From positions 1 through 20,952 of IMG/VR virus record IMGVR_UViG_3300049793_000240: a DNA stretch of 20,952 bases; one strand, given 5' to 3'. The DNA comes from a virus. The notes beneath the pieces were generated by a model that was not told the origin of the DNA, did no database searches, and was given only the letters and a program-made list of their open reading frames with translations. The position numbers and the translations under genes were made by a program. Below are positions 1-7,734 of the stretch, piece after piece (the first letter of the stretch is position 1; every line of letters begins with the position of its first letter).

Positions 1-1
1 G

Positions 2-1330
2 ATTCTCATCGGCGAAGAAAACAAAAGTATGCTCCACATGGTAGCTAAGATTTCTGCAAACGGCGATAGCGATATGGCCGATGCGGTTATTCAAGCCTTT
101 GAAGAAATCGGTTATGGGGATGCTTCCCACGTTACAATCCGAGAAATTTCTGGTAAGACTGGATATAAAGTTGAACGTATTGATGGTTTTCCTATCCCAA
201 TGGGTTACGAAGATTCTATCGGTAAGCTTCATACTGCTTTTATTAACGATCAAGCAAATCAACGCTGTTTTATGGAGAAACCATTGTTTCTTCTTTTTGA
301 TGGTGTCGTAAACGATATTATCAATATTTTACCGGTCATCAATGGCCTTGGTAAGAAATATGTTGAAGAAGGAAATTCAGATTACAAGAACTTGGTCATT
401 TTTGCCCATGGTTTTTCTGAAAACGTCCTCACTAATTTGGCTTTCAATTTCGCCGATCCTGGAACGATAAATATTATACCAATGGTGACTCCAATGTCAC
501 AATTCGTAAATTCTCAGCTTGCATTCCTTATGGATATGTCAGCCTTTACGGGTGCTAAAGTTTTCGGTCTTCGCGATCAGTTAAGCACGGCTACCCTTCA
601 AGATCTTGGTGGAAATATGGAGTCTTTCGAGGCTTACCGTTTCCGTTCAACTGTTGTTGGTGATCCAGATCCAGTCAATGTAGAAGTTCGCGCTGATGAC
701 CTAAAAAAACAAAAAGAAACCGCTGAATCTAAAGCTGAATCAGGATGGCTTGAAGAGCGTATCGGTAAGATCACTAACGGGATCGCAAAATTGACGATTT
801 CTGGTGGATCTAACGGTGAGCTTAAAGAGGCCCATGATAGATGTGAAGATGCGGTTTGTGCGGTTCGTTCTGCGATCACTCACGGAGCACTTCCAGGTGG
901 ATGTCGTATCGCGATTGATATGGCCTTAAAAATTGCCGAAGAACTAGAAGAGGGCGATCCAGCTCGTGAAATCCTAATGCCTTCACTTATGGCTCTTCCA
1001 CAACGTCTTTTGGACAATGCCGGATACCACGGTGACGAGATTACGAAGGTTATTACTCATTTAATTGAAAATCCAGACGATGTTTACGATATCGAGAACG
1101 AAACTTACGGAAAAGCCGAAGAATTAGGCCTATTTGATGCAACTAAGGCTGTGTCAGAATCTTTAAATAATGCGGTATCTATCGCAAGTGTTTTAGGAAC
1201 TATGGGCGGAATTGTCTGCCATCCAAGAGATGCTGAATTTGAAAGATCTGAGGCTCGCGCTGATTCTGAATTTACGCGAGTGGCAGAAAACCCTAACGCC
1301 TACGTAAATGAGGCTAATGAGCGTCCATAA
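2..1330 (+). CDS. GroEL-like chaperonin, 5'-truncated by window edge
   Basis: Phage-encoded group I chaperonin (GroEL fold), expected to fold phage proteins in an ATP-driven ring in the cytoplasm. The frame is open to the left edge, so ATG 29 is internal and roughly the first 150 residues are missing. From the edge the order is end of the intermediate domain (VAKISANGDSD, like GTISANSD of GroEL), apical domain, second intermediate segment and C-terminal equatorial domain. The block ERIGKITNGIAKLTISGG matches GroEL ERVAKLAGGVAVIKVGA. RCEDAVCAVRSA keeps the aspartate equivalent to GroEL Asp398 (codon 848-850), needed for ATP hydrolysis, and ALPGGCRIA matches the VVAGGGVAL glycine loop. The apical domain is divergent, and the C-terminus lacks the GGM tail, ending AYVNEANERP. 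Its stop overlaps the next ATG (TAATG). Family assignment is firm; whether it forms rings alone or with host GroEL is unknown. Confidence 0.9.
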   Translation: MLIGEENKSMLHMVAKISANGDSDMADAVIQAFEEIGYGDASHVTIREISGKTGYKVERIDGFPIPMGYEDSIGKLHTAFINDQANQRCFMEKPLFLLFDGVVNDIINILPVINGLGKKYVEEGNSDYKNLVIFAHGFSENVLTNLAFNFADPGTINIIPMVTPMSQFVNSQLAFLMDMSAFTGAKVFGLRDQLSTATLQDLGGNMESFEAYRFRSTVVGDPDPVNVEVRADDLKKQKETAESKAESGWLEERIGKITNGIAKLTISGGSNGELKEAHDRCEDAVCAVRSAITHGALPGGCRIAIDMALKIAEELEEGDPAREILMPSLMALPQRLLDNAGYHGDEITKVITHLIENPDDVYDIENETYGKAEELGLFDATKAVSESLNNAVSIASVLGTMGGIVCHPRDAEFERSEARADSEFTRVAENPNAYVNEANERP

Positions 1331-1500
1331 TGAGATCTTACGGTAAGAAAAAATGCTTAATCTCACCCTGCGAATGCTGCAATTCTGAAGCCAAATTGGT
1401 AAAGTTCAAAGGGAACAAATCTCGGGCACGTCGAGATGCAAAGAAAGAGATAAAAGATGAGATTCGAGACGTTAACAAACGAAGAGAAAAATCTATATAG
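1330..1500 (+). CDS. Small basic Cys-containing protein, unknown function
   Basis: A 56-codon ORF whose ATG shares its A with the TAA stop of the chaperonin gene (TAATG), a coupling arrangement seen repeatedly in this window. It fills the 126-base space between the chaperonin stop and the TerL start and overlaps TerL by 44 bases. The product begins MRSYGKKKCLISPCECC, with cysteines at 9, 14, 16 and 17, and is then very rich in Lys/Arg with a predicted helical tail (KSRARRDAKKEIKDEIRDV). The four cysteines could bind zinc and the basic tail nucleic acid, but I recognise no family. There is no strong ribosome site of its own, so translation would rely on coupling. The case for it being real rests on position and the start/stop overlap. 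Confidence 0.55.
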   Translation: MRSYGKKKCLISPCECCNSEAKLVKFKGNKSRARRDAKKEIKDEIRDVNKRREKSI

Positions 1501-3313
1501 TGAACTATTGTTCGCTCCGCTTTCTTCATCCCAGGAACTTAAAGACTGGGTTAGGGGATTCCTCGGTCTCGAACTGCCTTTAGAGATTACCGACCCTGAC
1601 TCTACATCTTCACCTTTGGATGCTATTTGGCAAGTCTACAATGCCTTTAGAACCAATTCAGGTGACGTAAATCCTGGTTATATTTTGCTATCCTGTCGAG
1701 AAGGAATGAAGACCGTTTCGGTCGCGATCCTTGAAACCCTTCTCATGCTCCATTTTCAAATTGAAATTGCTCATGCTGCTGCGATTGAATCCCAGTCATC
1801 GGTTGGTCTCGGGTACATCTCGGAAAATATAGCTAAAGTTCAGCCTTTGATGGAATACGCCGGTTGGGTTCCAGATATGGCCAACAAACGTACTATCAAA
1901 TTTAAGACTCCTCAAGGTAAGACTACTTATATCAAAGTTTTGATCTGTACAGTTAAGGGGATGAACTCACTTCACGTTAACGCCTTGTTCTTGGATGAGT
2001 TGGACTTAGCTGATAAGAAAGCCCTAAAACAGGCGAAAAACATCGTAGGCCACTCGAAGGGTATCTTCGGAATCACTGTTTATCTATCGACTCGTAAATA
2101 TGCGTTCGGGAACATGAACGATGCTATCGAGTCAGCTCAAGAAAAAAACTATAAAATCATCAAATGGAATATTCTGGATGTTACCGAGGCTTGTCCTCCT
2201 AGTCGTCACTTGCCGAATGAACCAAAAGAAGACCGATATGTCACTAAGAACCTACCTATGCAAGCGCTATCCAAGGCTGAATGGGACACTTTACCTGGTC
2301 CTGAGCAGATTAAATGGGATCTGGTTACGGACGCTCACGCGGGCTGCCTAACATGTCCACTTTTGGCTGTATGTAGAAAACGCCTTGCTGATAAGCCTCA
2401 AACTGCGACTGGCGGATTCTATAAACCAATCATAACTGTAATTCAAAAATTTAAAGATAATGATCCAGATACAGGGGAAGCCGAGTTAATGTGCTGGAGA
2501 CCAGGATCTGAGGGTCTAATCTATCCTCGTTTCGTGTCTCAGGTTGGTAAAGGTAACGTAATCGACTATAAAGCCGCTTACGAAACTTTAATGGGCCCAA
2601 CCAACAATGCGATCACGGAACTCACTTTAATTCATGCGATGCACGAAGCCGGCATTCAATTTTTTGCCGGAGTGGACTGGGGTTATACCCATGATTTTAC
2701 CATTATCATAATGGCTATGATGCCAAATGGAGAAGTTTGGGTTGTAGACTCATTTGCAGCTCCAGGATTGGAAATGGCGGATATGCTCCGTATTGCAATC
2801 CCTTACAATGACAAATATAAAGTTCAAGCATGGTACTGTGATCCAGCTTATCCTGCAAACGTAAAAACATTCACAAGAAATAGAATGCGTTCTCCTAAAT
2901 TTACAAAAGACGTTATGGCAGGAATTGAAGCTGTTCGTTCTAAAATTACGGATGGTTTAAGTAAGAGACTTTTCAAAGTTATCAATCGTCCTGAAAATAA
3001 GAAGCTCATCACGGCTATAGTTAAACACAGATTTAAACTAGACGGTCAAGGTAACATTACAACGGAACCAGATGATGAACGCGGTATCGCCGATTTGTGC
3101 GATGCTTTACGTTATATTGCTCAAAATAAATTTCCAATCAAAGGTAGTCAAAAACCAGGAGCTTCATGGGCTGAAGAACAATCGCTGAATCAGCTTCAAA
3201 ATCCAACAGTTACGGAGCAGATGAAGCAAGAAATTGCGTCTAGGATCGCGGATTCAGGCGGATCTTTGACAAATACAACGTCTCGAAAAGGCGGATTTCA
3301 TTGGAATTTCTAA
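1457..3313 (+). CDS. terL: Terminase large subunit (TerL)
   Basis: Packaging motor ATPase and headful/cos nuclease that docks on the portal and pumps DNA into the prohead. The 618 residues show the two-domain TerL plan. The N-terminal ATPase has a deviant Walker A around 79-86 (SCREGMKT), Walker B at 176-181 (ALFLDE) and a coupling-type motif STRK near 211. The C-terminal RNase H-like nuclease has acidic motifs GVDWG (D407), YCDPAYP (D462) and GIADLCDALRY (D546/D549). Between the domains is a Cys cluster (C297, C300, C306 in GCLTCPLLAVC) that could be a metal-binding insert. The start lies inside the preceding small ORF, with AAAGAGAT just upstream. The small terminase is not adjacent; the helix-turn-helix protein at 13403 is a weak candidate. 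Length is at the upper end for TerL. Confidence 0.95.
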   Translation: MRFETLTNEEKNLYSELLFAPLSSSQELKDWVRGFLGLELPLEITDPDSTSSPLDAIWQVYNAFRTNSGDVNPGYILLSCREGMKTVSVAILETLLMLHFQIEIAHAAAIESQSSVGLGYISENIAKVQPLMEYAGWVPDMANKRTIKFKTPQGKTTYIKVLICTVKGMNSLHVNALFLDELDLADKKALKQAKNIVGHSKGIFGITVYLSTRKYAFGNMNDAIESAQEKNYKIIKWNILDVTEACPPSRHLPNEPKEDRYVTKNLPMQALSKAEWDTLPGPEQIKWDLVTDAHAGCLTCPLLAVCRKRLADKPQTATGGFYKPIITVIQKFKDNDPDTGEAELMCWRPGSEGLIYPRFVSQVGKGNVIDYKAAYETLMGPTNNAITELTLIHAMHEAGIQFFAGVDWGYTHDFTIIIMAMMPNGEVWVVDSFAAPGLEMADMLRIAIPYNDKYKVQAWYCDPAYPANVKTFTRNRMRSPKFTKDVMAGIEAVRSKITDGLSKRLFKVINRPENKKLITAIVKHRFKLDGQGNITTEPDDERGIADLCDALRYIAQNKFPIKGSQKPGASWAEEQSLNQLQNPTVTEQMKQEIASRIADSGGSLTNTTSRKGGFHWNF

Positions 3314-3359
3314 AATACGGCAATCTTAGAGTAGTAACACGCTTGAAGAGGGCTAAATA

Positions 3360-4304
3360 ATGAGTAAATTGAATTTCCTGGTATATCTCCAAACATACAG
3401 CGATGCTTCGCCTAGTAATAATCCATCCTTATCCAACTTTAAATGGTCTCGTGAAATTACCGGAGTTCCAGCTTCAAATCCTATCAGTGAAGCTTTTAAT
3501 TTAGCTCCAGGTGAGTCTAAAACTATTTTTTCCGGTGTTCGCACTATTCTGGTAGATGGAACTACTAACTTTTCACTTCAATTAAAACCTTTAAGTTCAA
3601 GTACTTATAGACTTTTGGCTACTTCTGGACAAATTCCTGGATTTCGCACAGCACGCTCAACTGGCACTGATGCAACTACTGAAGTAACTACAGTCACCAA
3701 TGGCCCAATTATCACATTTTCTTCAACTGGCGGTACACCTTTTAACTTTGCTTCGGTAATTGTTGGGGATACTGTTAAAATAGGCGACCAATTTAATACA
3801 CTTAATCAGGGTGAATACAAAGTATTAGCAAAAACTGCAACTTCTTTTACTGTTGAAAATTTTACTGGAGTTAACGAAGGGCCCATTACTTTAGGTTCTG
3901 GTTTTGCTGATCAGATCCGAATTTTCAGCGCAGCTGGAGTTCAAGAAGGCGACACAATCGTTATCAAATCTGGATTCTCTTCAGTAACTTTTGGATCTTA
4001 TAAGATCACTGATGTTACCGATAATTATGTTGAATTTTACAGCACTTCAGTGCTTCCACAAGAAACTGGAATCGTATCAGCTGATTTAGCAATTTACTCT
4101 CAAGCTAAGAATTTGGTTTACTTAGAATCTAACCAAAAATCTACAGTTACCCTTAATGGCGTTCAAATGGCGTCTATGGAACCTTTCATTATTAATAATT
4201 CTAAACAACCTGGCGTATTCATGCTGAAAGCCACTGTTTATTCGTTCACTGTTACAAACAACAGTTTAGATACTGCCTCATGCTTTGTAGCGACAGTTGA
4301 ATAA
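3360..4304 (+). CDS. Beta-rich probable virion protein with two tandem modules
   Basis: Family not recognised. The 314-residue protein is rich in Ser/Thr/Val and short alternating segments typical of beta sandwiches, has no transmembrane segment or signal peptide, and lies between TerL and portal, which makes a head, neck or decoration role plausible (inference). The middle holds two related modules of about 55-60 residues, at about 131-191 and 193-248. Each runs GDT, hydrophobic, then GEYKV or GSYKI, then FTVEN or YVEFY, then a glycine-rich turn and an I-x-I/Y-S-x-A ending. The flanking N-terminal (1-100) and C-terminal (250-314) parts look like a separate beta domain. The start is supported by GAAGAGGG about 9 bases upstream. 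The 46-base gap before it holds no clear promoter or terminator. Confidence 0.7.
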   Translation: MSKLNFLVYLQTYSDASPSNNPSLSNFKWSREITGVPASNPISEAFNLAPGESKTIFSGVRTILVDGTTNFSLQLKPLSSSTYRLLATSGQIPGFRTARSTGTDATTEVTTVTNGPIITFSSTGGTPFNFASVIVGDTVKIGDQFNTLNQGEYKVLAKTATSFTVENFTGVNEGPITLGSGFADQIRIFSAAGVQEGDTIVIKSGFSSVTFGSYKITDVTDNYVEFYSTSVLPQETGIVSADLAIYSQAKNLVYLESNQKSTVTLNGVQMASMEPFIINNSKQPGVFMLKATVYSFTVTNNSLDTASCFVATVE

Positions 4305-4310
4305 CGAATA

Positions 4311-4319
4311 TGATATAGG
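4311..4319 (+). promoter_or_regulatory. TGATATA motif, putative phage promoter upstream of portal
   Basis: TGATATAGG lies in the 21-base gap between the beta-rich protein and portal genes. It fits an extended -10 element (TGnTATAnn), and no TTGACA-like -35 is visible about 17 bases upstream. The same heptamer sits in three other gaps of the window. The end of the motif overlaps AGGTG, the only ribosome-site-like sequence before ATG 4326, so a transcript started here would begin at or next to the start codon. Confidence 0.4.
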
Positions 4320-4325
4320 TGTCTT

Positions 4326-6200
4326 ATGAGCGAAGATAACAAAACAACAACTTTTAAACAGCCAACCGCAGAAGCAATCGCGGCAGCTGAAGCAATTTCA
4401 AATTCCGTGAAAAATAAAGTTTCTTTTGCTCTAAGCGGTGAAGCTGCTGAAAAGATGGAGAAATCTGGTAATTTTCAGGCAACTGAAGCTGGCCAATTAA
4501 TGTCTGCTCTTGAGCAAGCAACTGGTTCAGCTGGACCAAAGAAAGCTCCTGCTTTAGCTTTCACTGAAAATCCTGCACCATCCGATAACTACCTGGGCCT
4601 TTACAAGTCTAAGCGTCGTCTTTTACCGGATGAAGTCCTAAAACAAATCCGAGTACAAGATCATTTAATCGCAGCCATCCTACGTGCTCGCGGTTCAATG
4701 ATGTCACTTTTTGGTAATTTACAGAAAGATCGATTCGATGTCGGTGTTAACGTAAAAATCAAAGACGATTTCCAAAAAATCTTAACCCCTGAGCAATACG
4801 AAAAAGTAGTTGCTCGTATGAAGCGTTTTGAGCAATTGCTCCTTAACTGTGGTCATACAGAAGGTCTTGAACACCAAGATCGTAAAACGCTTGCAGAATT
4901 CCTTGATATGCAATCTCGAAACGGTCTTACTTTTGGTCGATTCGGTACAGAAGTCATTTATGACCGTGAAGGAAAAGCTGACGCTGATGGAAATTATCCA
5001 TTTTTCCGTTTCCGCGCGGTAGACGTTGCTACTATTGTTCGTGCAGTTCGTAAAGGTGAAGCTATTGGAAACAATCTTCGTGTTACTGCTCTACGTGCTC
5101 TTGAGTCATTAACGGGCGAAAAAATTAACATAGACCTAAATGAACTTAAAGAAGACAAATACGCTTGGCTGCAAGTTATTGACGGGACTCCCCGCCAAGC
5201 TTTCACTCATGATGAGATGCTTGTCTTCGATCTTTTCCCTTCTACTGATATTGAGCATAATGGTTATCCGGTGTCTCCTATTGATACCGTTGTTAGCTCT
5301 ATTACTACTCACATTTCTATTGATGCTTATAAAAAGCTTTACTTCCAAAACGGAAGAGCCTCTAAAGGGATGCTCGTCATCCAGTCAGATGAAGTCGATC
5401 AACAAACCCTAGATAATATGAAGCTTCAGTTCAACGCGTCTATCAATAGCGTGTCGAACTCTTTCCGTACACCAATTTTCGGTGTTGGTAAAGAAGATAA
5501 AGTTGAATGGCTATCTATGATCGGAGAAGGGGCACGCGATGCTGACTTCCAGTTCATGTATGACCAAGTTGCTAGAAACATTCTTTCAGCTTTCTCAATC
5601 AGCCCTGATGAATTGCCAGGATATGGCCACCTTTCTAAAGGTACTAATTCTCAGACTCTTTCTGAATCAAATAATGAATTCAAATTGACTGCAGCTCGTG
5701 ACACTGGTTTAAGACCAATGATCTTGAAGTTCCAGACTTTCTTTAATCAACGCCTGTTCCCGATCATGGACCCTCTTTTGGCCAAGATCTGTGAAGTTAA
5801 ATTCGCAGGCCTTGATGCACAATCAAAAGAACAAGAATCTGTTCGTCTTCAACAAGACATGGCAATTCACATGACTTATGACGAAGTTCTTCATGAAGCT
5901 GACAAAGATAAGATCGGAAAAGCTTCAGGTGGAGAATTCCCTTTCAACGAACGCTATCAGTTAATTCTGGATAAGTATATGGACGTGGGTGCTATCCGTA
6001 CTCGCTTCTTTGGCGATCCAGGGGCTATCGTAGATCCACTTCAAAAATACCGTAGAGATCCATTCTTTATTCAATGGCTACAGTTAATGGCTCAAACGAA
6101 CCCTGCTGCGGTTCAAGCGCTTTTTGCTCCTAAGCCTTATGCGTTAGAATTTTTAAAAATGAACATTCAAGACGAACTAGACGGAGAAGACAATGTCTAA
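4326..6200 (+). CDS. Portal protein
   Basis: Dodecameric channel at the unique capsid vertex through which TerL packages DNA and to which head-tail connectors attach. The 624-residue length and sequence pattern fit phage portals of the HK97/SPP1 type: an N-terminal low-complexity Ala/Glu region, a wing/stem core including TFGRFGTEVIYDREG, the segment YKKLYFQNGRASKGMLVI, and ISPDELPGYGHLSKGTNSQTL, where portals typically carry the clip/stem transition and a Ser/Asn-rich loop before the long C-terminal helices. Neighbouring TerL and MuF-like genes support the call. It now ends GEDNV followed by TAA. That stop lies inside the start of the HNH gene, and the portal frame would continue for five codons (KPSQL) if the 640-base HNH segment were absent, so this C-terminus is probably secondary. 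Confidence 0.9.
   Translation: MSEDNKTTTFKQPTAEAIAAAEAISNSVKNKVSFALSGEAAEKMEKSGNFQATEAGQLMSALEQATGSAGPKKAPALAFTENPAPSDNYLGLYKSKRRLLPDEVLKQIRVQDHLIAAILRARGSMMSLFGNLQKDRFDVGVNVKIKDDFQKILTPEQYEKVVARMKRFEQLLLNCGHTEGLEHQDRKTLAEFLDMQSRNGLTFGRFGTEVIYDREGKADADGNYPFFRFRAVDVATIVRAVRKGEAIGNNLRVTALRALESLTGEKINIDLNELKEDKYAWLQVIDGTPRQAFTHDEMLVFDLFPSTDIEHNGYPVSPIDTVVSSITTHISIDAYKKLYFQNGRASKGMLVIQSDEVDQQTLDNMKLQFNASINSVSNSFRTPIFGVGKEDKVEWLSMIGEGARDADFQFMYDQVARNILSAFSISPDELPGYGHLSKGTNSQTLSESNNEFKLTAARDTGLRPMILKFQTFFNQRLFPIMDPLLAKICEVKFAGLDAQSKEQESVRLQQDMAIHMTYDEVLHEADKDKIGKASGGEFPFNERYQLILDKYMDVGAIRTRFFGDPGAIVDPLQKYRRDPFFIQWLQLMAQTNPAAVQALFAPKPYALEFLKMNIQDELDGEDNV
6183..6186 (+). promoter_or_regulatory. GGAG ribosome site, likely ancestral site of the 6833 gene
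   Basis: GGAG sits six bases before ATG 6193, inside the last portal codons. It now drives the HNH gene. If the HNH segment is removed at the ATGTC repeat, the same site lies at the same distance from the ATG of the gene now starting at 6833, suggesting the endonuclease took over its neighbour's translation signal. Confidence 0.5.
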
Positions 6201-6837
6201 GAGGTGTTGTCGATGTAAGGAAACATTTGATTTAAACATGTTTACTAAGTCTGCCAGCACGCCATCTGGATTTCGACCAGATTGTAAGCCTTGTTGTAAG
6301 GTAAGATCTGAAAAATACAGAAAAGAAATGAGTGAAGAGCGCAAACAGGCGTATAGAGATCAAAGACGTAAAAGATATACTGAAAATAAAGAAAAAGAGA
6401 TAGCTCAAGTTAAGCAATATAGAGCTATTAATGAAGAAAAGTATAAAGATATCCAAAAAAGATGGTATATTGAGAATAAGGAATCAATTACACAGTATAG
6501 AGCTGCTTACTCTAAGAATAGACGTAATACTGATCCCGTTTTTAAGTTAGCTCACAATTTACGCGTTAGATTGCGGCATTTTGCATTAAGAGGTTTTAAA
6601 TCTAAAAAAACCCAAGAATTGTTAGGGTGTTCTTTTGAGTTCTTAAGATCACACTTAGAGCAAAAGTTTGAAAATGGAATGTCATGGGAAAACTACGGCT
6701 CATGGCATATAGATCACATTGTTCCGTTAGCAATTGCGGAATCTGAAGAGCAATTGCAAAATTTGTTTCATTATAGTAATTTACAGCCTTTATGGGCACA
6801 AGAAAATAGAGAAAAGGGCGCAAGGATAGATTATGTC
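6193..6837 (+). mobile_element. Inferred 640-base homing-endonuclease insertion with ATGTC at both ends
   Basis: ATGTC occurs at 6193-6197 (portal tail and HNH start) and at 6833-6837 (HNH tail and next gene start). Removing 6193-6832 rejoins portal in frame to a stop five codons later (VKPSQL, then TAA). It also restores the downstream ATG next to the GGAG at 6183. The repeat is short and could be chance, but the three consequences agree. The element carries only the HNH gene. Confidence 0.5.
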
Positions 6838-6855
6838 AAACCAAGTCAATTATAA
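6193..6855 (+). CDS. HNH endonuclease with N-terminal zinc finger (probable homing type)
   Basis: Site-specific DNA endonuclease, probably a free-standing homing enzyme. The N-terminus has a Cys cluster (C5, C6, C8, C31, C34, C35) of zinc-finger type, followed by a long Lys/Arg/Glu-rich helical linker (about 37-115). The C-terminal HNH domain has WHIDHIVPL (171-179, with D174/H175) and YSNLQPLWAQENREKG (194-209, with N196 and N205). Codon choice differs from the portal gene before it, with heavy AGA and A/T-ending codons, consistent with transfer. It overlaps portal by 8 bases and the next gene by 23 bases. Its C-terminal residues VKPSQL are read in the same frame portal would use if the insert were absent. 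It likely gives no packaging function itself. Confidence 0.88.
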   Translation: MSKRCCRCKETFDLNMFTKSASTPSGFRPDCKPCCKVRSEKYRKEMSEERKQAYRDQRRKRYTENKEKEIAQVKQYRAINEEKYKDIQKRWYIENKESITQYRAAYSKNRRNTDPVFKLAHNLRVRLRHFALRGFKSKKTQELLGCSFEFLRSHLEQKFENGMSWENYGSWHIDHIVPLAIAESEEQLQNLFHYSNLQPLWAQENREKGARIDYVKPSQL

Positions 6856-7480
6856 ACAAAAATATGAAGAACTTAAAATGAAGTTCATGGAGTCTGTAGA
6901 TCAGGCTTTCCGTTTAGGATTTGAGCAAGGTGCCGTTCAAGGTATGCAAGATGCTCAAATGCAACAACAACAAGTTCAACAAGAAGCTGATCAAAACGCA
7001 GCTGGAATTGGCCAAGGACAAGGATCTGAAGGATCACCTGCAGGTGCTGAACAAATGGCTAACCCAAATGGCGGTAGCGTTGGAGATATGGAGCCAGATT
7101 CTGAGAATCCAGCTGGATCTGAACTTGATCAACATATTGCTAAATTAGAATCAATGGTTTCTAAAGCTGAAACTAAACCAGCCGACTTACTTAAAGCTAT
7201 TTCTGAACTTCAATCACTTCGTAAATCTCAAGCTGCCCAAATCACTTTTGGTCGTGAGATGAAAAAATCTTATCAAGCAATTCCTGGGATTGCACAAGCT
7301 CTTCATAAGCCAGCTTTTAAAATGAGCCAACAAGCTTCTCATAATATGAATTCAAATGCTAAAGCAGCTGTTGGGATGCAAGAGAAAATTGTTGGTGATA
7401 TCATGAAGTCATGGGAAGAAGAAGAAAAGAATGCAACTTCAGACATTCAAAAGATCTTAAATTCAGTTAAGAAGGATTAA
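6833..7480 (+). CDS. Gln/Gly-rich head-module protein, unknown
   Basis: No family recognised. The 215 residues divide into an N-terminal helix (1-50), a low-complexity stretch of Gln, Gly, Asn, Ala and Pro (about 42-95, including QMQQQQVQQEADQ), and a C-terminal helical region (about 98-215) that is charged and likely to form coiled coil. The position between portal and MuF is where scaffold-like or portal-associated factors can occur, so an assembly role is plausible but unproven. The start overlaps the end of the HNH gene by 23 bases. AAGGAT within the HNH gene can serve as its ribosome site now, whereas GGAG at 6183 would have done so before the insertion. Confidence 0.7.
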   Translation: MSNQVNYKQKYEELKMKFMESVDQAFRLGFEQGAVQGMQDAQMQQQQVQQEADQNAAGIGQGQGSEGSPAGAEQMANPNGGSVGDMEPDSENPAGSELDQHIAKLESMVSKAETKPADLLKAISELQSLRKSQAAQITFGREMKKSYQAIPGIAQALHKPAFKMSQQASHNMNSNAKAAVGMQEKIVGDIMKSWEEEEKNATSDIQKILNSVKKD

Positions 7481-7482
7481 TC

Positions 7483-7734
7483 GTGATCCAGATACCTCCA
7501 CATCTTAAATTGGACTTTGATTCATTATCTGATGCTCAACAGCAGAAGTTTATGGAATTGGCCCATTGGGGTGCTGCTGGAAGCCCTGGAAATTTGATCA
7601 TTACGGATGGAGCTTTTGAACGTATCTTCAATTCTGTAAAACAAATGGGAGAAGATCCTCTTACTCCTGCTCAACCTGATACTTCAGTTAATCATGATTG
7701 GGACTTTGATCCAAAGCAAAACAAGGGGCGCTAA
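7483..7734 (+). CDS. Small hypothetical protein with GTG start
   Basis: An 83-residue protein starting at GTG two bases after the preceding stop and ending directly before the MuF ATG (TAAATG). It opens MIQIPPHLKLDFDSLSDAQQQKFMELAHWG and ends in an acidic/basic tail (WDFDPKQNKGR). No transmembrane segment, signal peptide or Cys motif is visible. Function unknown. The tight spacing on both sides and its place in the head module suggest a structural or assembly accessory made with its neighbours. Confidence 0.65.
   Translation: MIQIPPHLKLDFDSLSDAQQQKFMELAHWGAAGSPGNLIITDGAFERIFNSVKQMGEDPLTPAQPDTSVNHDWDFDPKQNKGR

Noticed and set aside
634-879. 81-codon minus-strand frame under the chaperonin
   Set aside because: Antisense shadow of strongly conserved chaperonin codons; no ribosome site or recognisable protein feature.
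5140-5412. 90-codon plus-strand frame inside portal
   Set aside because: It lies wholly inside the well-supported portal gene in another frame and reads as a Leu/Ile-rich shadow without a ribosome site.
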